Below are positions 7,247 to 15,408 of a stretch of DNA of 21,737 nt, piece after piece; within the stretch, counting starts at the first letter, position 1, and the number at the start of each line of letters is the position of its first letter. The notes beneath the pieces are model-generated. The model had not been told where the DNA came from, made no database searches, and saw only the letters and a list, made by a program, of their open reading frames with translations. The position numbers and the translations under genes were made by a program. The stretch is from Bacteroidales bacterium UBA1215. GTDB taxonomy: Bacteria; Bacteroidota; Bacteroidia; Bacteroidales; WCHB1-69. The stretch is taken from contig DBXJ01000036.1 of the NCBI GenBank assembly GCA_002309475.1, forward strand, positions 1-21,737, read 5' to 3'.

Positions 7247-8892
7247 GGTTGATGTTGTTTTTTTCTTACACGCTTGAGTGTCAGCAAATTCATGCTATTG
7301 TTTTCCATCCCTTCCACATTGTTTTGTACAAAACGAAGTACGCGGTCGTAGTACAAAATCACTACAGGAGCATCGTTCATCATCAAACTATCCATTTGAC
7401 GATAATATTTCATTCGCATTTCTTCATCGGTAGAAGATTGTGATAATTGATAAAGTTTGTCGAAATGCGGGTTGGAATAGTGTGTATAGTTAGGTCCGTT
7501 GGGACAGAAATTCTTAGAATAAAATAGTGAAAGATAATTTTCAGCATCGGGATAATCGGCAATCCATGATCCACGGAAAAATGGGATTTGCGATTGCGAG
7601 ATAAATTGTCTTAAAATGGCAGGTTGTAGCTTGTTCATTTCAATATGTATGCCAATCTGTTCCAATTCATGAGCAATATATTGTGTGATATCCATATAAT
7701 TTTCAGTAACATACAATTTTATAGGAGGCAAATTTTTACCATTAGGGTAGCCAGCTTTTTCTAAAAGTGCGAGTGCTTTTTTAGGATTGTAGTCATAGCC
7801 GTAGGCGGCATTTGTATCATAAGGTGGCATGCCATAAGGAATAATTCCATGAATACCGGCAACTCCTATGTTGCTTCTTAGAAAACGCAACATTTTTTTT
7901 CTGTCAAATCCATAGTTGATAGCTTGCCTTATTTCTTTGATTAACAATGGATTATTTTTATCTTTTTTGTCCATCAAAAATCCTAAATATTCGGTATTGA
8001 GATAAGGCATTGATAGCATGTAGATTCGTTTTTTGTAGAGGGGATTTAGTTCTCCGTCTTGTGTGAGCAATTCGTCTTTGTAAGAGGCGTCAAGACCGGA
8101 CATAAAATCCAAATTCCCTTTTACAAATTCCATAAATACGGATTGTTTGTCAATAATAAAAGAAACAGAAACGGCATCTAAGTAGGGCAGTCGTTCTCCT
8201 TTGTCATCCTTTTCAAAGTAGTCAGGATTTTTCAGCATGACCAATTTTACGCCTTCTGCCCAAGTTTTGAATTGGAAAGGACCTGTTCCTACAGGGTATT
8301 TACGAAAATCTTTTCCATATTTCTCCACCACTTCGTGCGGAACAACAGAACAATATTGCATAGATAGCAAGCCCAGAAAAGGTGGAAAATTTTCCTTTAA
8401 ATGTATTTCTATAGTACTATCGTTCAATGCAATAAATGCATATTTGCCGTTTTTGTCTTGCTCTACCATATTAAAAACCCATGCTCCCGGGGAAGCAACA
8501 GATTTATCTACAATACGGTTGAAACTATAAACAACATCTTCTGCTACCATTTTTCTTTTGTTGTCGGGAAATTGGTAGAATTCGGTGTTGTGGAAATAGA
8601 CACTGTCAGCCAGTATGAAGCGATATACTTTTCCGTTTTCAGAAATAGTCCAAGAGGTAGCCAGACAAGGGAGAATGTTGAGTTGGCTGTCTAATTGTAC
8701 TAAACTATTATACAATTGATTGCAAGCCCAAATGTTGGCTTGGTCTTTGGCAAAAGCCGGATCTAAAGAAGTAATGCCTGCGGATTCGTTGTAACGAAAA
8801 ACAGTTCTATCTTCATTGTCGTTTTGACGGTGGCAAGATGACAAGATAAGATAGAATAGACAAACAAAGCAGGCAAACTTCTTGAAATTCAT
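7243..8892 (-). CDS. Peptide/nickel-type solute-binding lipoprotein (SBP family 5)
   Basis: A 549-residue lipoprotein of the OppA/DppA family. The signal peptide ends in the lipobox LSSC with the lipidated Cys at residue 20. Family 5 marks include SLDPAFA near the mature start, LVQLD, LATSW, a DVVYSFNRI segment, PVGTGPFQF, the hinge-region motifs NYGFDRKKM and ALALLEKAGYPNG, and DYPDAENYL near the end. Such proteins bind oligopeptides, murein peptides or nickel for an ABC importer. No permease or ATPase is adjacent. The gene starts on the base after the stop of the LysM-PBP1 gene and overlaps thiD by 4 bp. The ligand cannot be read; a muropeptide-type ligand is an inference from the LysM neighbour only. 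Confidence 0.9.
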   Translation of the reverse strand: MNFKKFACFVCLFYLILSSCHRQNDNEDRTVFRYNESAGITSLDPAFAKDQANIWACNQLYNSLVQLDSQLNILPCLATSWTISENGKVYRFILADSVYFHNTEFYQFPDNKRKMVAEDVVYSFNRIVDKSVASPGAWVFNMVEQDKNGKYAFIALNDSTIEIHLKENFPPFLGLLSMQYCSVVPHEVVEKYGKDFRKYPVGTGPFQFKTWAEGVKLVMLKNPDYFEKDDKGERLPYLDAVSVSFIIDKQSVFMEFVKGNLDFMSGLDASYKDELLTQDGELNPLYKKRIYMLSMPYLNTEYLGFLMDKKDKNNPLLIKEIRQAINYGFDRKKMLRFLRSNIGVAGIHGIIPYGMPPYDTNAAYGYDYNPKKALALLEKAGYPNGKNLPPIKLYVTENYMDITQYIAHELEQIGIHIEMNKLQPAILRQFISQSQIPFFRGSWIADYPDAENYLSLFYSKNFCPNGPNYTHYSNPHFDKLYQLSQSSTDEEMRMKYYRQMDSLMMNDAPVVILYYDRVLRFVQNNVEGMENNSMNLLTLKRVRKKQHQP

Positions 8893-10776
8893 CTATCGTT
8901 TCTTTTTGTTGACTTTGGTATCTTCTTCGTCTATATCGTTAGTAGCTTCAACAAAGTGATAGTCTTTGATTTTGAAGATATTTACGAAAGAATTTTCTAA
9001 AGTATTGGCATTAAGTGGCTTAAATTCAAATTTTGTGGAAAGCAAATAGTCATTTGGAGTATTGCATGCTTGAAAAGTAGTACCTTTTTCACACAAACTG
9101 CTCAAAAAATAGTAGGTAATATCATAACCTTGGAAGGCAAATTGCTTCAATGTTGGTTCAATGCTATATTTTTGTCTGAATTTATTTAAGAAATTGATAA
9201 CATTTTGATTGCTATAATCTACAAAATAGGAACTGATATAATGGGTTTTGAAATCCATAAAATATTCGGTTTCAATATTGTCATAGTTTAACCAGGATTC
9301 CGGCACAATAAAAGTAACATTTTGATATTTGCCGGCATACATGGTTTGTACAAAGTTGGTGACGGTGATTTCTCCTTCAAAGAAAGAGAATACAAAGTTT
9401 TCACAGTCAGGGCGGATGGCAGCTTTTATACCTGCAATACCTGATGATTGCATGTTGACTTCCCGTATGCTGAAATTGCTTAGCATATTGTTAAAAATGA
9501 CTTTATATTCAGCAATTTTGTTTTGTTCGTTATTGGATTGATTATTTACAATGATAATATTGCCGGTTGTATATTTGCTGAGTAGATATTCTGCAAATTT
9601 GATGGCTTGATTTTTATAAGAAGCCGTTGCTTTATAGACAAAACTGCCACAACCGTCAAATGTCATTGAAAATGGGTTGACTAAACAAATATTGTGTTTT
9701 TGAGCATATTGGCACAAAACGGAAAATTCTTTAGAGAAAAAAGGTCCAATAATCAAATCGGCATCCAACAAATCTCCATTGTTGATAAGTTGATTCATTT
9801 TGGTTGCAGAAATATTGTTGACGTCTTCCACTTTCAATTTGATATTAATGTTGGGATATTTATTGGAAATATCTTCTGTAGCCAATAGTAATGCTTCATA
9901 AAATTGGATGAAAGAAAATTGTTTTATATGGTTATAGTCTTCTAAAGTCTTTATATTAGTAGTTTCAATTTCAGAACTTTGCAGATAAAGAGGAATAAAC
10001 ATATAAACAATATATTGGTTCTTCATTTCTCCCAGCCGGATTTTTTGATTTTCTTCACGATTAACGCTTACAACAACTTGATTGTAAGAAGTTTCTTTTG
10101 GAGAATAGACTCCTTTCACATCAGGAATGGTAATTTTCTGTCCAATAGAAATATTTTCTGTCAAACCGGGATTAGCGGCTTGTAGTTCGTTGATAGTTTT
10201 GTCATATTTACGAGCAATACTATAAAGTGTTTCTCCGGCAACAACAGTATGAATAATATTGCTTTTTTCCACAACAATATTCTGGTTATGATTAGTTTTA
10301 TTATTGTTAGTAGGTGGAGTAGTTTTTTTGCCACTGATGGAGGTGGCAATTTCACTTGTTTCGTTAGCAATATATGGGACAGTGATAAGGTCGCCTATGT
10401 TGAGTGTAGTTGTTTGCACCTTGTCAGGATTTAGTGCTAACAAAGCACTTTCTGTAATGCCGTGACTTTTAGCAATGCTATACCAAGAATCGCCACTTTT
10501 GGTTGTATAAACTTCCACTAATTGATTGCCAAAAGGAATATTTACTTTTTGTCCGATGGAAAGTCCGTTTTCGGTGTTGGGATTGTATTTTATGATGGTA
10601 TCCACCGGTACAGAATACAATTTTCCGAGTCCGTATAGTGTTTGACCTTTCACGACTTCGTGTACGTAGAACAATCGTTTGTTCTCAATACGAGTTTGTG
10701 TTGTTTTTCCGGATTGGGCCATTGATAAGGTAGTGATGGCAACCAATAACAACAAGTATATAAGTTTACGTTTCAT
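8893..10776 (-). CDS. LysM-PBP1 fusion: peptidoglycan-binding periplasmic ligand-binding protein
   Basis: A 627-residue exported protein. A type I signal peptide (about 1-20, cleavage near SMA-Q) is followed by three LysM modules at about 37-81, 89-134 and 175-218, each with the pattern G-x-T/S-L/W-Y-x-[IL]-[AG] and an xIGxxxxxP ending. An Asn/Thr-rich linker separates LysM 2 from 3. From about 255 to 610 it resembles a periplasmic binding protein type 1 (Leu/Ile/Val-binding or receptor-ligand-binding fold), with LLDADLIIGPFFS and VNPFSM as typical strand-loop features. The likely role is a wall-anchored ligand sensor or binding protein. It follows guaA by 13 bp and directly abuts the lipoprotein gene. 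The C-terminus is acidic then very basic (NKKKR). Confidence 0.87.
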   Translation of the reverse strand: MKRKLIYLLLLVAITTLSMAQSGKTTQTRIENKRLFYVHEVVKGQTLYGLGKLYSVPVDTIIKYNPNTENGLSIGQKVNIPFGNQLVEVYTTKSGDSWYSIAKSHGITESALLALNPDKVQTTTLNIGDLITVPYIANETSEIATSISGKKTTPPTNNNKTNHNQNIVVEKSNIIHTVVAGETLYSIARKYDKTINELQAANPGLTENISIGQKITIPDVKGVYSPKETSYNQVVVSVNREENQKIRLGEMKNQYIVYMFIPLYLQSSEIETTNIKTLEDYNHIKQFSFIQFYEALLLATEDISNKYPNINIKLKVEDVNNISATKMNQLINNGDLLDADLIIGPFFSKEFSVLCQYAQKHNICLVNPFSMTFDGCGSFVYKATASYKNQAIKFAEYLLSKYTTGNIIIVNNQSNNEQNKIAEYKVIFNNMLSNFSIREVNMQSSGIAGIKAAIRPDCENFVFSFFEGEITVTNFVQTMYAGKYQNVTFIVPESWLNYDNIETEYFMDFKTHYISSYFVDYSNQNVINFLNKFRQKYSIEPTLKQFAFQGYDITYYFLSSLCEKGTTFQACNTPNDYLLSTKFEFKPLNANTLENSFVNIFKIKDYHFVEATNDIDEEDTKVNKKKR

Positions 10777-10789
10777 AGCAGATTGATTT

Positions 10790-12364
10790 TTATTCCCATT
10801 CTATAGTTGCAGGCGGTTTGGAGCTGATATCATAAACAACTCTATTTACACCTTTTACTTTATTGATAATCTCATTAGAGATATTGGCTAAAAATTCATA
10901 GGGGAGATGTACCCAATCGGCAGTCATTCCATCTGTGGAGATGACAGCACGTAAGGCAATGGTATATTCATAACTGCGTTCGTCTCCCATTACGCCGACA
11001 GATTTTACCGGCAGTAAAATAGTGCCTGCTTGCCAAATGCTATCATATAAGTTGTCAGCCATTTCATTAGGATAAGAGGCACTTGGCAATTCACATTTCC
11101 AGTTTCTCAATCCTTTGATAAAAATGTCGTCAGCATCACGCAAAATACGAAGTTTGTCTTCGGTGACAGCTCCTAAAATACGAATTCCTAAACTTGGACC
11201 GGGGAAAGGATGACGACCAATTAATTCTCGTTTGATACCCAAAGAGCGACCTACACGACGAACTTCGTCTTTGAACAAAGTGCGTAGTGGTTCTACAATC
11301 TTCAGATTCATTTTTTCCGGCAAACCGCCTACATTGTGGTGAGATTTGATCTTGCAACTTGGTCCGTTTACACTTACACTTTCAATTACATCCGGATAAA
11401 TGGTGCCTTGTGCCAACCATTTAGCTCCTATAATTTTCTTGGATTCGGCTTCAAAAACATCTATAAAAGTATTGCCGATAGCTTTTCGTTTTTCTTCAGG
11501 ATCGGTAACACCTTCCAGTTTTTTCAAAAATAATGGTCCTGAATGAACGCCTATTACATTCAAACCCATTTCTTTATATGATTCAAGCACATCTTCAAAT
11601 TCATTTTTTCGTAATAGACCATTGTCAACGAAAATGCAAGTAAGATTTTTGCCGATGGCTTTATTGAGCAAAACTGCTGCTACAGTACTATCAACTCCAC
11701 CGGAAAGACCAAGGATAACTTTATCATCGTGAAGTTGTTGACGCAAACTGTCAATAGTATTTTCAATGAATGATGCAGGTGTCCAGTCTCCCTTGCAACC
11801 ACAGATTTCTAAAGCAAAATTGGCTAAAATTTGTGGACCTTCTTTAGTATGGAAAACTTCCGGATGGAATTGTACTGCATAGGTGTCTTCTCCATCAATT
11901 TTGTAAGCGGCATTGACAACATCGTCTGTAGAGGCAATAATGTGAGCACCTTGTGGTAATTTTGCAATGGTATCACCATGACTCATCCAAACTTGACTTG
12001 TTTTGCTTACATTTTTGAATAATAATGATTGATTATCTTCTATTGTCAGCATAGCTCGGCCATATTCACGAGCAATAGAGCCATTGACTTCTCCGCCAAA
12101 ATGTTGTGCTATAAATTGGGCTCCGTAACAAATACCTAACAAAGGTTTTTTGCCTTTTATATCGGATAAATCTACATAAGGAGCCTTTTCGTCACGAACT
12201 GAAGAGGGGCTGCCACTCAAAATAACACCCTTGATATGTTTGTCGATTGCCGGCACCTTGTTGTAAGGATGTATTTCACAGTAAACATTCAATTCGCGTA
12301 AACGTCTGCCTATCAATTGTGTAACTTGTGATCCAAAATCTAATATCAAAATCATTTCTTCCAT
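10790..12364 (-). CDS. guaA: GMP synthase (glutamine-hydrolysing)
   Basis: A 524-residue cytosolic enzyme converting XMP to GMP with glutamine and ATP. The N-terminal class I amidotransferase domain shows the nucleophile in GICYGAQ (Cys79) and the His/Glu pair in QFHPEV. The ATP-pyrophosphatase domain shows the P-loop SGGVDS, and the C-terminal dimerisation domain ends DISSKPPATIEWE, the canonical finish. Length is normal. A longer frame starts at 12379, but the ATG at 12364 aligns exactly with the usual N-terminus (Met, three residues, then ILILDFGSQ). A TACTTTTG element ends only 4 nt before this ATG, so the mRNA may be nearly leaderless. It is the first gene of the run down to comEC. Confidence 0.97.
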   Translation of the reverse strand: MEEMILILDFGSQVTQLIGRRLRELNVYCEIHPYNKVPAIDKHIKGVILSGSPSSVRDEKAPYVDLSDIKGKKPLLGICYGAQFIAQHFGGEVNGSIAREYGRAMLTIEDNQSLLFKNVSKTSQVWMSHGDTIAKLPQGAHIIASTDDVVNAAYKIDGEDTYAVQFHPEVFHTKEGPQILANFALEICGCKGDWTPASFIENTIDSLRQQLHDDKVILGLSGGVDSTVAAVLLNKAIGKNLTCIFVDNGLLRKNEFEDVLESYKEMGLNVIGVHSGPLFLKKLEGVTDPEEKRKAIGNTFIDVFEAESKKIIGAKWLAQGTIYPDVIESVSVNGPSCKIKSHHNVGGLPEKMNLKIVEPLRTLFKDEVRRVGRSLGIKRELIGRHPFPGPSLGIRILGAVTEDKLRILRDADDIFIKGLRNWKCELPSASYPNEMADNLYDSIWQAGTILLPVKSVGVMGDERSYEYTIALRAVISTDGMTADWVHLPYEFLANISNEIINKVKGVNRVVYDISSKPPATIEWE

Positions 12365-12368
12365 AGCA

Positions 12369-12376
12369 CAAAAGTA
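12369..12376 (-). promoter_or_regulatory. Putative Bacteroidetes -7 element for guaA and the genes after it
   Basis: The minus strand reads TACTTTTG, matching TAnnTTTG, ending 4 nt before the guaA ATG. No good TTTG is found 19-21 nt further upstream. It lies in the 76-bp gap after dxs. Confidence 0.5.
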
Positions 12377-12440
12377 CAATTTTTTTTAGTAATATTTAGT
12401 ACATTGCAGATAATATTTCAAAAAGCAACGAAATTAAACT

Positions 12441-14336
12441 TTATTTATCTATTTTTTCCACCATATCTATAATGTCGTTAATGGAAATATGACATATTTT
12501 GTGTAATTCTTCCACGGTTCCTTGTTCAATAAATTTATCGGGTATGCCCATTATTTCAAGATGATTGCTGAGGTTGTGACAAGTGATAAATTCAGCAACC
12601 GCACTTCCCAAACCTCCTATTTTGCATCCGTTTTCAATGGTGATGATGTTTTGGTAGTGATTGCATACCGACATTAGCAATTGTTCATCAATTGGTTTTA
12701 AAAATCGCATATTGTAGATGCCAATGTTGTGATGTTTTTCTGACAAAATTTCATCGGCTTTTAAAACTTGATTGGCAATGTGTCCTAAGCATAAAATGGC
12801 GGTTTTTTCTCCTGTTTTCAAGGCAATGCCTTTGCCGACTGGTAATAATTCAAAAGGTTGGTTTCTCCATGCTACATGGACACCATTTCCACGAGGATAG
12901 CGGATGGCAAACGGACTTTTTGTTTCAGTGGCAGTGTACATTAAATTCCTCAATTCCAATTCGTTCATTGGTGCTGAAACAATCATGTTGGGAATGCATC
13001 GCAAGTAGGCCAAATCGAATGCGCCATGGTGGGTAGAACCATCTTCTCCAACAATACCTGCCCTATCGATACAAAATATCACATGAAGATTTTGTAGAGC
13101 TACATCGTGTATAACTTGGTCGTAGGCACGTTGCAAAAAAGTGGAATAGATATTACAGAAAGGAATAAAACCTGCCGTTGCCAATCCTGCGGAAAATGTG
13201 ACGGCATGTTGTTCTGCAATGCCGACATCAAAACATCTGTCGGGGTATTTTTTCATCATAATATCCATAGAGCAGCCAACTGCCATGGCGGGTGTAATGC
13301 CGACAATTTTGTCATTGTTGTCTGCGAGTTCTACCAAAGTGGTGCCAAACACTTTTTGATATTTTTCTACTTTGTCGGGTTCAAATGCCACTTTGATAAC
13401 ATCTCCTGTTTCAGCATTGAAGCAACCCGGAGCATGATACAATGTTTGTTGTTCTTCGGCTTGTCTCAATCCTTTGCCTTTTATGGTGATGCAGTGCAGC
13501 ACTTTTTTACCGGCAATGTTTTTCAAACCTCTCAATACTTTCACCAATAATATTACATCGTGTCCGTCGATAGGACCAAAATAGCGAAGACCTATTTGGT
13601 CAAAAACATTGCTATTTTCCAAAAATCCGCCTTTGATGGCTTTTTGTGTACGTTGAATGATGTTTCTTGCTCTTTTTGCTTGGTTATCTTTTCTAGTTAA
13701 AAGATCCCATATTTTGTCTTTGAATTTGTTGTAAGTAGAAGAGGTAGAAAGTTTTGTAAGATAATTGTGCAGACCTCCAACATTTTTGTCAATGGCCATG
13801 CCGTTATCATTAAGAATAACCAACATATTGGTGTCGGTATTGCCTGCGTGATTAAAGGCTTCAAAAGCTTCTCCACCTGTCATCGCTCCATCACCGATAA
13901 CGGCAATATGATTTCGTTGGGTATTGCCTTCCAAAGCGGAGGCAGTTGCCATGCCCAAAATAGCAGATATGGAGGTGGAAGAATGTCCTACACCAAAGGC
14001 ATCGTATTCACTTTCTGCCATTTTTGGAAAACCGCTGATACCATTCAATTTTCTATTATTCACAAAGGCATCTCTTCTGCCGGTAAGAATTTTGTGAGCA
14101 TAAGCTTGATGGCCGACATCCCAGACTAATTTATCATCTGGTGTATCGAAAACGTAGTGAATGGCAACAGTGAGTTCGATAGTACCTAAACTTGAACCTA
14201 AATGTCCTGGGTTGGTAGCAGTTTGTTCAATAATGTATTGCCGCAACTCAGCACATAGTGCTTCCAATTGATTTTCAGGCAATTTCTTCAAATCAACAGG
14301 AGAATTTATAGTCGATAAAAGAGGATATTCTTTCAT
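12441..14336 (-). CDS. dxs: 1-deoxy-D-xylulose-5-phosphate synthase
   Basis: A 631-residue cytosolic thiamine-diphosphate enzyme joining pyruvate and glyceraldehyde 3-phosphate to give DXP, the entry point of the MEP isoprenoid pathway and a precursor of thiamine and pyridoxal phosphate. The three transketolase-like domains are complete. Seen are NPGHLGSSLG (42-51), DVGHQAYAHKI (73-83), the ThDP/Mg motif starting GDGAMTGGEAFEAFNHAG (148-165) and closing LNDN (175-178), the catalytic Glu in GIAEQH, and DRAGIVGEDGSTHHG. The C-terminal domain contains the usual NIITIENG segment. Length fits the family (about 620-640). It is preceded by its own promoter-like element and by a terminator that isolates it from the upstream surface locus; guaA follows after 76 bp. 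Confidence 0.97.
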   Translation of the reverse strand: MKEYPLLSTINSPVDLKKLPENQLEALCAELRQYIIEQTATNPGHLGSSLGTIELTVAIHYVFDTPDDKLVWDVGHQAYAHKILTGRRDAFVNNRKLNGISGFPKMAESEYDAFGVGHSSTSISAILGMATASALEGNTQRNHIAVIGDGAMTGGEAFEAFNHAGNTDTNMLVILNDNGMAIDKNVGGLHNYLTKLSTSSTYNKFKDKIWDLLTRKDNQAKRARNIIQRTQKAIKGGFLENSNVFDQIGLRYFGPIDGHDVILLVKVLRGLKNIAGKKVLHCITIKGKGLRQAEEQQTLYHAPGCFNAETGDVIKVAFEPDKVEKYQKVFGTTLVELADNNDKIVGITPAMAVGCSMDIMMKKYPDRCFDVGIAEQHAVTFSAGLATAGFIPFCNIYSTFLQRAYDQVIHDVALQNLHVIFCIDRAGIVGEDGSTHHGAFDLAYLRCIPNMIVSAPMNELELRNLMYTATETKSPFAIRYPRGNGVHVAWRNQPFELLPVGKGIALKTGEKTAILCLGHIANQVLKADEILSEKHHNIGIYNMRFLKPIDEQLLMSVCNHYQNIITIENGCKIGGLGSAVAEFITCHNLSNHLEIMGIPDKFIEQGTVEELHKICHISINDIIDMVEKIDK

Positions 14337-14350
14337 AGAATTTTAGAATG

Positions 14351-14358
14351 CAAAGGTA
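14351..14358 (-). promoter_or_regulatory. Putative Bacteroidetes -7 element for dxs
   Basis: The minus strand reads TACCTTTG (TAnnTTTG), ending 14 nt before the dxs ATG and just after the terminator of the preceding unit. No clear -33 TTTG is seen at the right spacing. Confidence 0.5.
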
Positions 14359-14376
14359 CTAAATAATTCAATATAA

Positions 14377-14408
14377 AAATAAAAAAAGGCGGTAAGATTA
14401 CCGCCTTA
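14377..14408 (-). terminator. Rho-independent terminator after the PCMD/T9SS protein gene
   Basis: On the minus strand AAGGCGGTA and TACCGCCTT form a perfect 9-bp GC-rich stem around a 4-nt loop, immediately followed by seven T residues and a further T-rich run. It begins about 20 nt after the stop codon at 14428 and separates the surface locus from dxs. The plus strand lacks a comparable T-tract, so it acts in one direction. Confidence 0.9.
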
Positions 14409-14427
14409 TATGGAATATAGTTTGTAA

Positions 14428-15372
14428 TTATTCTTTTACAAACTGTTTGCTTGCTATTATTTTCTGATCATTGTTGACAATGTTTAAGAAATAATGTCCT
14501 GTTGCCAAGGTGTTGATATCAATAGAAAATTGTTTGCCGTTGACTTGTTGGTTGAGCATTTGTTTGCCGTTGTTGTCATATACAATTACTTCACCTTCAA
14601 CATCTTGTTCTAATTGAATGTTTAATTGCTTGCAGGCAGGGTTGGGGTAAACATTTACATGAGTATTGGATAAAAGTAATTCTTTTACACCATCTCCATA
14701 TTCAAATGCCAATTCGTCAATATAGATAGTGCTACCTATTTGGCCATTGCATTTCATTAAAGTTTCAATGCTTGTAAAATCGTAGTTAGCACTTGAAGCA
14801 ACAATTACTATCACCGAGTCTGGAGTAGCTTCGCTGGTATAGTTAATGTCAACTGTAAATTTAGTGTAAGCATTTACAGCATTGTAGAACATAATTTTTC
14901 CGGAGCCGATTGCAACGGAATTTTTCTTCAAAACCACTTCAATGGCTGCAGAATCTCCGTTAACCGGTGCATATTTCATATAGCCGCTCATAGCGGTCGG
15001 GCGATGAGTAAAAGGATTGCCTAATACACAATCAATGTTGAAAATGTCAATATGTAGTGTACCGCATGCACCCGGTAAAAAGATACGTTCGTTACCAAAA
15101 TTCATGGTGTCGGAAACAAGTTTTACGGCATAGTTTCCTTCATAAGCATCTTCTTCTCTGAAAGCTGTTAGTGGAGCTATACCGCTTTCTGAAGACATGT
15201 CATAAAGTTGATTAAGGGTGGTAAGAAAGTGATCTTCAACAAAATCCCAATATTTTCCTTTTTCGCAGGTGTATTGCATCCAGCAATTTTCAAATCCGCC
15301 ATCGGGAAATGTTTGTGCGTTAACTGATAAAACTGCCATTACGGCTACCAAAAATAAACTTACTCTTTTCAT
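14428..15372 (-). CDS. Secreted protein with PCMD-like domain and T9SS type A sorting domain
   Basis: A 314-residue surface or secreted protein. A signal peptide covers about 1-20 (cleavage near NAQ). Residues 21-228 resemble the PCMD (putative carbohydrate metabolism) beta-sandwich domain: an opening FPDGGFENCW, the central AMSGYMKYAP (127-136), a PDSVIVIVASS strand (184-194) and the closing STIYIDELAFEYG. Residues 239-314 are a T9SS type A C-terminal domain starting VYPNP and ending KQFVKE, so the protein is exported across the outer membrane and usually cleaved and lipid-anchored. It begins 36 bp after the TonB-dependent receptor with no promoter between, and a terminator follows. Glycan binding is inferred from the domain name and neighbours, not shown. 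Several cysteines (30, 36, 103, 115) might form disulfides. Confidence 0.8.
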   Translation of the reverse strand: MKRVSLFLVAVMAVLSVNAQTFPDGGFENCWMQYTCEKGKYWDFVEDHFLTTLNQLYDMSSESGIAPLTAFREEDAYEGNYAVKLVSDTMNFGNERIFLPGACGTLHIDIFNIDCVLGNPFTHRPTAMSGYMKYAPVNGDSAAIEVVLKKNSVAIGSGKIMFYNAVNAYTKFTVDINYTSEATPDSVIVIVASSANYDFTSIETLMKCNGQIGSTIYIDELAFEYGDGVKELLLSNTHVNVYPNPACKQLNIQLEQDVEGEVIVYDNNGKQMLNQQVNGKQFSIDINTLATGHYFLNIVNNDQKIIASKQFVKE

Positions 15373-15408
15373 AAAATTTTTATTTAATAAATATTGTTAA
15401 TGTTCTTG

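Noticed and set aside
7243..7260. TPP riboswitch before thiD
   Set aside because: thiD starts inside the stop codon of the preceding gene and no THI-box sequence was seen near it.
12365..12379. Longer start of GuaA at 12379
   Set aside because: The five extra residues do not fit the family N-terminus and are encoded across the promoter element.
13107..13550. 147-residue plus-strand open frame
   Set aside because: It is fully antisense to dxs, which has all catalytic motifs; no recognisable domain or promoter.
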